DNA from: Strigamia acuminata
Lineage: Eukaryota; Arthropoda; Chilopoda; Geophilomorpha; Linotaeniidae
Direction: 5' to 3'
Assembly (NCBI GenBank): GCA_949358305.1
Contig: OX442324.1
Coordinates: 1,601,501 to 1,665,500 of the forward strand
Length of the DNA stretch: 64,000 nt
The first letter of the stretch is position 1. Every line of letters begins with the position of its first letter. Positions 10,745-20,750 of the stretch are shown here, one piece after another. The position numbers and the translations under genes are program-made. The notes beneath the pieces were generated by a model that had not been told where the DNA came from, did no database searches, and saw nothing but the letters and a program-made list of their open reading frames with translations.

Positions 10745-13496
10745 TCATATTGAAGTAAACGGCGCAGAACGCGCCAACAGTTTAAACCAACATTTTAAAA
10801 CCGCAATTGTAGCTTTCGAGGTAGTGGCGGTCATCATACGAACTTTGCACCACTTGGTGCGGGCATCCACAGCCAGCAGGAACATTTTGCCATGAAAGGG
10901 GCCGGCGAAATTGAGGTGGATTCGCCCCCAAATTTCGTCGGGAATGGGCCAACGCAAGTCGGACGTCTTAGGCGGATCCGGGAGTGCGCGCTGGCACACG
11001 TCGCACGAACGCACCATCGACTCAATGTCACGGTCGATTGACGGCCACCAAACGAGCGAGCGACTTGGTGCGAACGATTCCAAAATGTCCTGCGTGTAAC
11101 TCCGTCAGGACTGCCCGGCGAAGCTGCTCTGGCACGACCAACCGCTCCGACAAGAACAAGAATGGTTCATGTGTGGAAAAGGCGGACCTGTGCTTATAAA
11201 AATTTATTAAGTCAGGTGTCTTTGATTTCCATTCGTCTCGGATGCACTGCAGAACTGCTTGCAATTGGGCGTCTGCGTCGTATGTTGCACGTAAGGCTGC
11301 CTGCGATACCGGAAACTGCGAAAGAGAAACGGAAAATATTTCGTTAACGTGCATGTCGAGGTCTTCTCGACCGTCGACTACGGGTTGAGGATTGCGAGAC
11401 AATCCGTCTGCAATTTGGTTGTCGACAGCAGGCACATGCTCGATAGCATAATCGTAGGCGCTTAGGAAAATCGCCCACCGGTGCAAGCGAGCGGCGACAA
11501 TTTGATTGCATCCTTTCTTCTCTCCGAAAATGGCCACCAGCGGTTTGTGGTCAGTTCGTAAAATGAATTTTCTTCCAAACAGGTGGTGGTGGAAGCGGCG
11601 AACGCCATAAACGATCGCAAGACCTTCGCGGTCGATTTGCGCATAATTTTTCTGCGCGCTGGACAAGAGGGAACTGGCAAAGGCGATTGGACGATGGATT
11701 CCCCCGTCCAAGTGGGAAATGAAGGCGCCCACACCAACGGGCGAGGCGTCAACGGTCAAATAAAGTTGCTTCTTTGCGTCGTAGTGCGCCAACGCCGAAT
11801 CGACAGTCACGGCAGCCTTGACCTTGGTCCAGGCCTTGTGCTGTTCAGGTCCCCATGTCCACGGCGTGTCGTCGCGCGTGAGGCGGTAAAGCGGCTCTAA
11901 TAAAGTGGATAAATTATTAATAAATTTGCCATAATAGTTTATGAGCCCCAGGAACGATTTGAGCGATAAAACGTCGGTGGGCTGCATGGCGTTGCGAAGT
12001 GGAGCCAATTTTGAGTCCACGGGCTTGATTCCTTGCTTGGAAATGTTCAGCCCTAAAAACTGCACACAAGCACGCAAAAACTTGCACTTTTTCCTATTTA
12101 ATGTTAAATTGGCTTTGTTAAATGCACCCAATAGTTGATCCAGGTTGCATAAGTGGGCTGCGTTTGTGGCACCAGTCACGGCTGAATCATCAATGAACGG
12201 CTGCGTACTCTCGACTTTGGCTGTCAACTTGTCCATCTCGCGTTGGAAGATTGCCGGCGCACTGGATATCCCGTAAAAGAGTCTATTTACTGTGAAGAGA
12301 CCCAAGTGGGTATTAATTGTGCACACTAGTTTACTCACTGCATCCAACTCCAGCTGATTGTAGGCGTGATTCATATCTAGAGTAGAATACGTCTCACCGC
12401 CCGACAACTTCGCTGCAACGTCTTCAAACAGAGGTAAAGGGTAAAAGTTGGGGAGAACCGCTTTATTTATGGTTCTATTATAGCATCCCGCTATCTTTAG
12501 TGTGCCGTCTGATTTAAGGACATGCATAATGGGTGTCGCCCACTTGGAAGAAGCGACAGGGGTTATGATACCTAAATCCTGCAGTCTGCGCAGCTCTTCC
12601 TCCAGCCGTGGCTTCATCGCGAGTGGAACTGGATAGTTTTTCAAAAATATCGGTTGTACTGCCGGATCGATGTCGATGTGGACCTTGTGTACGTTGTAAC
12701 AACCGATTTCCTCTCGAAAGACGTTGGCATGACGTGCCAAAATCGTGTCCAAACCGTCGGACGACGTCTTGTCGAGCTTCTCGAGCGATGGCGTCGATGT
12801 GGACAACGAAAATACTTCCGCGCCCACTAGGTCGCCAGTTTTCGACAGCAAACCAAATGCTTCGAGCCAGTCGCGGCCAAGAAGTGGAATGGGGCCGTGA
12901 GTCGCCACACACAACGGCAGACAAAAATCGCGATCACGATGACGAACCGGAACTTCGCAAACCCCTTCCATTCGGAGTGTTGTGCCGCCGTACGTGTTCA
13001 TCTGGATCGGAAGGGGCTGCAATGGAAAATCAGAAAAATATTTAGTGTATGTTTCGAGGTTGACAAAAGTAGCGCCTGCTCCCGTGTCCATTTCCATCAA
13101 AAGATTGACATGAGCAACTTTGACGGCCATAATAATTGGTTGTGTGGCTTGAATGCCAATCGCGTTGACGGTCGTCGTCAGGTCCGGCTCAACAGCGTAG
13201 TACGTGAGCTGTTGTGGCATCTCGACTGCATGGACTGGAGACCGACCGGCAAACTGGTTTGATGTGGCCAGTTTTCCCGCATCCGTGGCACGTGGCATCG
13301 CGAAAGCGGCACGCTTCACGCGTGTGCGACTTACTGCCGCAAGCAGAACACACCGACGCATTTCCTTTCGAATTGGATGGCTGGCGGACTGCTTGAGATG
13401 AGGTAGTGCCCCTCGAGGAGCGTTTTCTACCTCTAAACGCATTGTGACGTGGTTTGGGGTCGTGTTGGAGTTTGTGCACCGGCAGCGCCGATGCAT
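10745..13496 (-). pseudogene. G1 gypsy pol (protease-RT-RNase H-integrase N-half)
   Basis: Minus-strand order: protease (MDTGAGATF near 13090), RT with TLDMNHAYNQ and FIDDS in place of YxDD (near 12190), RNase H (TVDAS, REGLA, RTDHKP), the integrase H2C2 zinc finger (HAGHFG...CDVCQ) and the first part of the core (HLNFAGPF, in which the usual first Asp reads as Asn). The reading frame changes near 11050-11075, and the core stops near 10745, before the second catalytic Asp. Pol overlaps the end of gag in a different frame, as expected for gypsy elements that use ribosomal frameshifting. No pol after this point exists except the C-terminal piece at 4190-4696. Confidence 0.9.
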
Positions 13497-14022
13497 TCTG
13501 CGTTACGATCGTCGAAAACTCTTTTTGCGACACTTCTGCAGCGGCAGCGAACTCCACCGCGTCGTCGAACGTTAAATCTTTTTTTAACGTGAGCGCCTGC
13601 TGCACCTGCTCATTCTGGAGGCCACAAAGAAAGCGATTTCTCAATTCATTGGTTTTATCGGTAAACTCACAATTCTGGGCCAGGTCCTGAAGAGCGAGAG
13701 AATACTCCATCACGGTTTCATTCGGCAGTCTGTCACGGCGGTGAAAGCGGCGGATTTCTCCCAACACGAGCGGCTTCGGGCGAGCATTTTTCTGCATTAG
13801 CGCCACTAATTCCGCGTATTTCAAGTCAGCAGCTTCCTTCGGCGCCGCGAGCGTGTCCAGCTGCTTGAAGGTCGGCATGCCGACGTACGAGAGCAGCGTG
13901 TGGACCTTCTCCTGGTCATCGACGATTTTATTACAAGCAAAAATACTAGTCATACGCTTGCAATATAGGCCCCAATCCTCTGTTGGATCGTATTCCCGCG
14001 GTGTCCCTTTTAGAGCTGACAT
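13189..14022 (-). CDS. G1 gypsy gag, 277 aa
   Basis: The frame starts at MSALKGTPREYDPTED and contains a capsid-like helical region (motif FHRRDRLPNETVMEY) typical of arthropod gypsy gag. It ends with two zinc knuckles, CSACGSKSHTREAC and CHGCGKTGHIKPVC, that would bind genomic RNA. No stop or frameshift is seen, so gag looks intact although pol is not. It begins about 180 bp after the PBS. Its 3' end overlaps the pol frame. Confidence 0.88.
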   Translation of the reverse strand: MSALKGTPREYDPTEDWGLYCKRMTSIFACNKIVDDQEKVHTLLSYVGMPTFKQLDTLAAPKEAADLKYAELVALMQKNARPKPLVLGEIRRFHRRDRLPNETVMEYSLALQDLAQNCEFTDKTNELRNRFLCGLQNEQVQQALTLKKDLTFDDAVEFAAAAEVSQKEFSTIVTQNASALPVHKLQHDPKPRHNAFRGRKRSSRGTTSSQAVRQPSNSKGNASVCSACGSKSHTREACRFRDATCHGCGKTGHIKPVCRSVSSPCSRDATTAHVLRC

Positions 14023-14200
14023 TTTGATGGCAAAAGTCGGCGTTGAGTACGAAAACGCGAGGAAATTACGACAATGGAACGTAGGCCTAACGTCGGGACG
14101 GCGTGGTCAGCAACGGGCCGAAAAAGCGGTAAAAAAGTTCGAAAAACACGACAAAACTTGCGTCACTACTGGATTCATTAGTTGAACGTGGATTTCGGAT

Positions 14201-14216
14201 CCTTATCTCGTCGCCA
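14201..14216 (-). promoter_or_regulatory. G1 primer-binding site
   Basis: On the minus strand TGGCGACGAGATAAGG lies three bases after the 5' LTR. TGGCGAC... would pair with the CCA-bearing 3' end of a host tRNA, as is common in gypsy elements. Confidence 0.65.
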
Positions 14217-14219
14217 TTT

Positions 14220-14405
14220 AGTATGTATCTTACTAATAACAATTTATGTTGAGGATGGTTGAAATGAAAGGTCAGTCATATTAGGCTAAGAACTAACAAG
14301 TGAAGTTTATTCGGGGTCAAGCTACAAGGTGGCGCTGGGGGTACAGCGCCTAAGGCAAAGATAACGTCACTACACAAAACATGCAGTGAAGTCCGAACAC
14401 AGCAT
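14220..14405 (-). repeat. G1 5' LTR (186 bp)
   Basis: Identical by eye to the copy at 3908-4093. Flanked by the TTACT target duplication at 14406-14410. Confidence 0.85.
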
Positions 14406-14464
14406 TTACTAACTTTAAAGAAAATCAGTCTTTTTAAATTACTAAAAATAAAATCAATCAAATA

Positions 14465-14622
14465 CAGTAGCTGCATTCAAAAAGTCTAAAACGACTCGTT
14501 TCTGTCGTTTCGTGTTGATACGTGTGACATCATTCCCATTGAATAACATGGGAATGACGACACACATATCAACACGAAACGACAGAAACGAGTCGTTTTA
14601 GACTTTTTGAATGCAGCTACTG
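14465..14622. mobile_element. Palindromic MITE (158 bp)
   Basis: It begins CAGTAGCTGCATTC and ends GAATGCAGCTACTG. The arms pair over about 70 bp around a short loop near 14540. It has no coding capacity. The target duplication is unclear, and the superfamily is unknown. Confidence 0.75.
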
Positions 14623-15416
14623 ACACTTTTTTAAATTAAATTAAATAGTTTGTCAAATTAAGTAACGATGTATGACCATCATTACTTAATTAAAGACCAC
14701 AAAAATGGACAATTTATGTGCAAAAGGCCATTTGTCATTGCAAAATGCATAATGCAGGGAAAAATGCAGAATTTTGTACAAAAATGTAAAATTTATGTGC
14801 AAAGATAAATTTTTGTCTCTAACAAAATCAATTTTAAAATTCAAATTAATTTTAAAAAGTATTCAATATTGTTTTTATTCTTTTCTTTTTAAAAAAAAAA
14901 CAAAAAAAAAACAATTAATAAAAACACAACAAACAACTATCGTATCACTTTGGAATTGTTTATCTACAAACGCATTTTATTTCATCTAAAACTGCATTTT
15001 TTTTATCCTGCAAATGCATTTTTAGACTTCTAAACCTGATGTTTAGAAAGTCTAATGAAACCCCTTCTACACTTTTCTTCGATCATTTCGGTTAGTTTTT
15101 TTAAAATATTTTTTTTTTTAAATTTTCCACACAGTTGTCTATTTAAATTTAAATTTTCCAATTTACAAATATTTACAACACATTTCCAACAAATTGTCTC
15201 ATAATAGGAAATTCAAATTTTCCATATTTTCCAACCATTTTCTAACCTGGAAATGTTTGGAAATTTACTTTTTTTTCCAGTGTCACTAAAGTTAAAATGG
15301 TAGTTTCTAATAAATTTTTGTTTAGAAATTAATCTTTGCAGTAATAGTATCAGGGCGCCGAAATTGATAGTATTTGTTACAATTTACTATGATTTGTCTT
15401 ATCTTTATTAAATATA
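14623..15416. other. AT-rich spacer
   Basis: About 800 bp very rich in A and T, with A and T homopolymers (for example near 14890) and no convincing frame. No repeat boundary was recognised. Confidence 0.4.
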
Positions 15417-15880
15417 CAGGGTGTGTCGTTTAAGACGTTACAGTCAATTTCCAGAATAAGTATATGCTTTTTCAGGCTAGCCTGTAGTAGGCTAGCCTAT
15501 AGCAAAGTGGGAATGACGAATCCAATAGTGTACTCAAATTTTATGCCAGACATGTAACAATGCACTTTTCATTTGCTGACCGGTTAACTGGTCGAGATAG
15601 AGTTAAATTTCCAATTATAAAGTTGTAGAGCACCATCAAATCAGTACTATCCAACTTATCTTAGTCATCTTAAGTTAAATGTTTTTGTTTTAAAATGAAA
15701 ACAAATCAGCTGAATAAAGTGAGCCATTGTGACAAAAATTAAATTTCACTGCAAAAGTACTGAATTTCTTTAATATATGTATTCAAATTTGCATTATTAT
15801 GCAAGTAAACACGAAAAATCACTGTCTTTTTTTTAATGTCTAAATTATTTTATTTTCATAAAAATAAAAAATTTCAATTT
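15417..15880. mobile_element. Partial copy of the CAGGGTG palindromic transposon family
   Basis: It begins TA-CAGGGTG like the copies at 23140, 38705 and 49409. The segment near 15620-15700 matches the arm of the 49409 copy (GTTGTAGAGCACCATCAAAT...). The other terminus was not found, so the copy is truncated. Confidence 0.55.
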
Positions 15881-15977
15881 GCTGAATTGTTTTCCAAGCT
15901 GATGAAGTGAACTCAGAAAATATAGAACGACACTGCCCTGTCCAGGAAGAACTAACTTACAGTTACCTAACCCTTAA

Positions 15978-16240
15978 GAGTTAGTTATTGCAAACTGAAC
16001 TTTGTCTCACAGTTGGTTGGAAGAAGACTGAAACTATCTGCATGAAAACTGGATAAAGTCTGGTAACTGGCCAATACCCCACCTTTTTCCAGTGATAGCT
16101 ATTCAGTTTGAATGTATCCTCAACCAGTGAGACGACACCAACAACAGAGAGATGTTTATCATGAGGGAGTGCATCAACAGTAAGACTGCCCCAAAAAAAA
16201 GGAGCACACATATCAGACACAATGTCAAAGAAAATTTGAG
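15978..16240 (-). CDS. Unrecognised coding-like stretch
   Basis: On the minus strand an open frame of about 85 codons (the ATG would be at 16220) has a balanced, protein-like composition, with Trp, His, Pro and Cys and no low complexity. I do not recognise the product. It could be an exon of a host gene or a decayed copy of something. No splice site decides its borders, and an upstream stop lies just before 16240. Confidence 0.22.
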
Positions 16241-17130
16241 ATGGCCGGAAATAATTTCACCATCCAGACAGGTTGTAACTGGTTTGATGATTGTATTTCA
16301 ATTTTTCCATTTTGTTATTTCCTTTTGGTAATTTGGTACTTTAGATCCTCATTGATTTCTAAGGTGTTGAGAAATTGGGTGCTTTAAGAGCAAACTCATT
16401 GTTATTAAGGTTGTACCTTTGGTGATTTTAGAATTAATTAAAGTAATTATACTGTAGAATCAAATCAAGAATCCTCTTTCTGTCAGTTTACACACATTGT
16501 CAAAGCACTGAGAACAGCTACAGTAGACATCATCCAATCATTTGGATAAAAAACCTAAAGTCGTGATTGATCCATGTTTTATTAGGGATCACGTGACAGC
16601 TTAATGTGAGGTAATAAGGTACGGATTAAAATATGTCCTTTATTTTTTAGCTTAGTTCAGCATTTTTCATACTGCGACATCAACTCATCATGTGAATTTT
16701 CCAAGGACCAACACTCTGGCGTTGGGAAATGTGTTACAACTTCCACAGAAGATGAAAAGTATTTTGATTTTTTATATTTCTATTTACCACCAAATGCAAA
16801 GAATAAACTTTTTAATACGAAGAAGAAACATTTAAAAGTTATCTACAAAACCATTGTTAACATACAATAATAATGAACATCCAATTATAAAAATACAAGA
16901 AAAAAGTAGTCAAAACATCAATCGGTGATCTCTATACAGAACTTAATTTAAATCTTAGTAGATGATTCTTTGGAATAACTACATTTTCTTAGTGTAGATA
17001 ATCCAGTATGAATTAACAATAGGTTCCATATGAGCAGAACATTCTCACAGCTTCATTTCTACATTGACATTGTTGCATTTCTATTTATTATGACAGAAAA
17101 AAATATCAACCTGGAATAAAAAAAATGTAA
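16241..17130. other. Spacer without recognised features
   Basis: AT-rich, no long frame, and no repeat seen elsewhere in this window. Confidence 0.35.
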
Positions 17131-17148
17131 AGAAAAAGTAAGGATGTG

Positions 17149-17154
17149 TTTATT
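17149..17154 (-). terminator. Possible polyadenylation signal for the 17293-17440 exon
   Basis: AATAAA on the minus strand lies about 140 bp after the stop codon at 17293-17295, a normal distance for a short 3' UTR. Confidence 0.4.
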
Positions 17155-17292
17155 GAAAATGCAAAAGTTAAGAATGCAGTTAACAGTATTATTCTTGAAG
17201 GACTAGCATGAAAAGATGAAGAACATTCGGATAATGTGTAGGAATTCATACTACATTGACCCTAGAAATGGTTATAAAGTTATTATTACAAA

Positions 17293-17440
17293 TCATTTGA
17301 ATTTCATTGAAGGAATTGTATTTACTCGAACAAGTGGATCACCAGTTCTTCTAAGGTACTTCTCAGTAAAATTTGCAGTTTCTTCATCACATATTTTGCG
17401 GGCGGTAGTCACTGAACACTGCAAGAACCCTGTGTATGCA
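17293..17440 (-). CDS. Possible terminal exon of a host gene (49 codons)
   Basis: On the minus strand a good 3' splice acceptor (CTTTTTCAG, 17449-17441) is followed by an open stretch of 49 codons that ends in TGA and then an AATAAA. The peptide has two Cys separated by nine residues (LQCSVTTARKIC) and a charged C-terminal part. This spacing recalls small Cys-rich secreted proteins of arthropods, but I do not claim a family. Upstream exons were not found; a MITE (17693-17894) would sit in the intron. This is the best host-gene candidate in the window. Confidence 0.4.
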
Positions 17441-17692
17441 CTGAAAAAGATTTTAATCATTTACTTAATTTTATATTTTATAAATATGCACAAAATTTAC
17501 AATATGTGTATTTTGGACGACGGTTTGATCCACACCTATGCATGCATTAAGTTTAGAACAGTATGAACGAGCTCAAAATAGCCATTTTATGAGGATGTTG
17601 ATGATGTATTAGTGCGAAGTTGCACTGTTGCATTTGCAAAGTATGTGTATGCACAATAGAAAACGGGGATATCAGTGTGATGTGACGCAATA

Positions 17693-17894
17693 AGCCTGGT
17701 TCACACTTGCGGATACACTGCGGAATTGTTGAAGCTGGGGTTTGCTGTTATTGGCTGCGAAAAAAAATCGTGCGGAAAAATACAAACTATTTCTATTTTT
17801 CCACACAATTTTTTCCTTGCAGCCAATCACTACTCATTTTAGCAAACCCCGGATGCAACAATTCCACAGCGTATCCGCAAATGTGAACCAGGCT
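17693..17894. mobile_element. Hairpin MITE with CCTGGTTCACA ends (202 bp)
   Basis: The left end AGCCTGGTTCACA and right end TGTGAACCAGGCT are inverted repeats. The arms pair along most of the length through GCGGATAC/GTATCCGC and TTGGCTGC/GCAGCCAA to a centre near 17795. ATA flanks both sides as a possible 3-bp target duplication. Non-coding. Confidence 0.75.
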
Positions 17895-17979
17895 ATACGT
17901 CGTTATTCTCGGGATATTTGATGTTGGTGAGTTACTAGAAACAACCAAATCCATGTTTTTCAGTAGTGGCATCGACAGA

Positions 17980-18341
17980 CCTAACATGGTCGCCAAACTT
18001 TATTAACTTAAGAGAACTAAGAACACATTTCACAGAACAAATCCTGCTTACATTACATGTATGGAATCTCATTCAATTCCAGCAAATGATATTACACAAC
18101 AAAAGCAAAAGACAAATGATAACAATAAGTACGGTATGTTGTCCGTGCCAACAAAGAATACACTTCCAAATCACGTTATCACATTATAACGAGATTGCAC
18201 ACGACTTAGGAAAATATACAATAACTATATACAATAAAATACGTCATTCAAATGATTGGACACATTCTCCTTCTGTCCAAACATTTGAGAAAATACAGAT
18301 TCTAAATCTTCAAAAGAAAAATACACATGAGAATAGTTCAA
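17980..18341 (-). other. Possible gypsy-type LTR end followed by a PBS (minus strand)
   Basis: On the minus strand TTAATAAAG is followed at once by TTTGGCGACCATG (about 17995-17983). TTTGGCGACC is a common start of gypsy primer-binding sites. The preceding 350 bp are AT-rich and could be an LTR. No second copy of this LTR is in the window, so the call is weak. Confidence 0.3.
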
Positions 18342-18773
18342 TCATCTAATATGCATAAACCCATCATCCCATGTAATAAGTAGGTTGCCTATCACAAGCC
18401 GATCATTCTGTTTTCTAAATTCCAATAATAAGGGATCAGACTTCCAATCATGGATAAAAGACCCATCAGTATTTATTTTTTTGTCTTCCCCCTGATTAAT
18501 CAAATTCTTTTCGAATGTAGTAACTGGAATATTACCATCAGAAATCAGTTCGCAAGTCGTTGATTAGCATTCGTTGACCTTTGTTGTTAATACAACATTC
18601 TTGTTTATTTTGTTTGTTTTGTTTGTTTTATTTTTCCCGATACGTTCGGCGATTTCAACCCATTCATTTAATTCTTTTAAAGAAAAATCCATCCCATGTC
18701 CCAAATAAATTCTTTTTACTTTCCTGCCAAGTACTTGTATATGCTCAGTTTCCTTCATCCAATCCTGAAACAT
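18342..18773 (-). pseudogene. Unrecognised decayed reading frame, one internal stop
   Basis: The minus frame starts at 18773 (MFQDWMKETEHI) and runs to TGA at 18342-18344 with one in-frame stop (TAA near 18566). It is also open upstream to 18840. The composition is protein-like with several Trp residues, apart from a short N/K/T repeat encoded by TTTGTTTTGTTTG (near 18600-18630). I recognise no domain. The BEL element B1 begins at 18820, so the insertion may have cut this gene. Confidence 0.4.
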
Positions 18774-18819
18774 ATCAATTACACTTTCCCTATTCTTTGA
18801 TTGTTTAATCCAGATATAT

Positions 18820-19285
18820 TGTTGTGAAAACCAACACGCTTTTACATGTTAATTACTATTGTTATTTGTCGTTTATAATAATTCGAAAATTTTGATGTGT
18901 TATTGATTTTAATTGTATTTTATTTAAATTCCTATGAATTTGTATTTGCTTAGTCAAAAGTGGTTATTTTTCACTTTAAATCATTATCTTTTCTATTCTG
19001 AGAATTCACTCATTTTTCAATGTGTTACCAATTATCTCGTGTTCCCCCTTCGGAGCACGTCATCTTTAATCTGTGTGTTTTACTTTGTAGCACAGAATAT
19101 TTGTCATCCTTTTTCTTTGTATTTAATTGTCATTGTTCTTAACAGAATAAAGTTAGTCTTGAGGAAGTTTTTGAATAGACAAGTCATGCTTTTTCATTTC
19201 TCAAAATTTTACACATTAATTTGAAGTTTGGTATTGTTAATCAGGGAAATAATCAGTTATCCGCAAATATCATTATTGCATTTCA
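18820..19285 (+). repeat. B1 5' LTR (about 466 bp)
   Basis: It begins TGTTGTGAAAACC and ends TTTCA just before the PBS. AATAAA lies at about 19146. There is no second copy in the window, so the right border rests on the PBS position. Confidence 0.6.
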
Positions 19286-19289
19286 AATT

Positions 19290-19304
19290 TGGTGCCGAAA
19301 CCCG
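19290..19304 (+). promoter_or_regulatory. B1 primer-binding site
   Basis: TGGTGCCGAAACCCG is the kind of PBS seen in BEL/Pao elements and lies between the LTR and gag. Confidence 0.7.
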
Positions 19305-19348
19305 AGAACAACGAAGTAATTCCCCACATCACACGCTCAATCACAAAT

Positions 19349-20748
19349 ATGGTACGCGTGTACGAGATAAAGAGACGAGTGCTCACGACGGCCATTGCTG
19401 CTGCCAACACCCTGATGACCACCTTTACCACGGGAGTCACTAATGCAGCCCTATTGTCGAAGGACGAACTCGCCCTTTGGTCTCAACAACTCAACCAAAA
19501 AATGTTAAAAACACAAAAATCGTTTGAAGTCAGTTTGGAGCAAGCTAAGTCGGAACACGAGATTGATGAAACAATGGGCAACATGGATGCGGCAGAAGAT
19601 AGAGCAGCCGCGACAAGAGCAACGATAGAAAGGTACATTCGAGTAAATTACCCACCTATTCCACCTGTAGCCGACGCTCCACTACCCGCACCCATGCCGA
19701 TTGACCACGACGCACTCGTCGCCGCCGTGACCGCCGCTGTGACCGCCACCGCTCGAGCCACTCCACCGCCTGTGATTCACCAAAACGTAAGAAGAAAACC
19801 GTTAGAAATTCCCAGGTTCGATGGGAAACGACCTGAGAACTGGGGAGGTTTCTGGAAGACTTTTTGCGTGCAAGTTGCGGACGACGCGACGCTCGACGAG
19901 AAACAAAAACTGTTGCACTTACGTGCTCATCTACTGGGCGACGCAATGGAAGAAATTCGAACACTCGAAATAAATGCTGCTAACTACGCCGTAGCTGTGA
20001 ACCGACTGACGAAAAAATACTGTGATAAAGCAGTATTAAAAAACAGGTTTTTGTCTAACTTATTAAATTTACCAATCGTTAATAGTGAGAAGGACATTGT
20101 CGGACTACAAAAACTACACTGACACGTGGAAATAAACGTAGAAAACCTGTCGAATATCGAGGTCCCGCTCGTAGAAATTCAACGCATGCTGTTTCCCGTC
20201 TTGGCCGCAGCCATTCCGAGGACCGTGATGCGGAAATACGATGATGACTGCGAAGGCGAACGATCGGCAATCAGATTAATGTCGTGGGTACGAGAATTTT
20301 TGTTGAAGGAAAATCGCTACAAAATGATGATAAACCAACAAAAAACGATCAAAACACCCGTGCCAACTGACCCAACAAAGGAAGTGGAGATTCGAAAGGA
20401 AAGTCACATCGGCGCAGAGGAGGAGCCAAGGAGAGCTCCGTTAACTCGCTTTCAGTGGTAATGAATAAATGTCAATTCTGTTCTTCCAATGAACACAGCA
20501 GAAAAACGTGCCCACTCACGGTGGAAGAGCGGAAGAAGAAAATTCAATCTCAAGGAACCTGCATGAGATGTTTAGACAGAACACCCCATAAGACAGAGGA
20601 TTGCCGCACCACCATGAAGTGTTTCCGATGCGACGGACTACATCACACTCAAATCTGCGATCAACTACGAGTCAACCCGATCAACAACACTGCGTCAAAA
20701 ATACACGCCTTTGCCGTCGTGAGTAAAACAATCGGAAATACGAATTCT
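19349..20748 (+). pseudogene. B1 BEL/Pao gag, one stop and one frameshift
   Basis: The first ATG after the PBS is at 19349 (MVRVYEIKRR). The protein has an N-terminal coiled region, an Ala/Pro-rich linker and a DUF1759-type gag core (IPRFDGKRPENWGGFW...). A TGA at 20120-20122 interrupts it, and the frame continues as NVENLSNIE... A frameshift near 20455 leads to three zinc-knuckle-like motifs: CQFCSSNEHSRKTC, CMRCLDRTPHKTEDC and CFRCDGLHHTQIC. In an intact element this would be one polyprotein with pol. Confidence 0.85.
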
Positions 20749-20750
20749 TA

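Larger units (their letters stand above)
3908..14405 (-). mobile_element. Ty3/gypsy retrotransposon G1, interrupted by copia C2
   Basis: The minus-strand order is 5' LTR (14405-14220), PBS (14216-14201), gag, pol, 3' LTR (4093-3908). The two 186-bp LTRs look identical, and TTACT flanks both sides (3903-3907 and 14406-14410). Copia C2 occupies 4697-10506. Part of the integrase between the core and the C-terminal domain is missing at the insertion site. Identical LTRs imply a recent insertion, so C2 is younger still. Confidence 0.9.

Noticed and set aside
17216-17566. 116-codon plus-strand frame
   Set aside because: The minus strand of the same stretch has an acceptor, a coding-like peptide and a poly(A) signal, so the plus frame is probably its shadow.
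17966-18349. 127-codon plus-strand frame
   Set aside because: Low-quality composition and overlap with a possible LTR; no motif.
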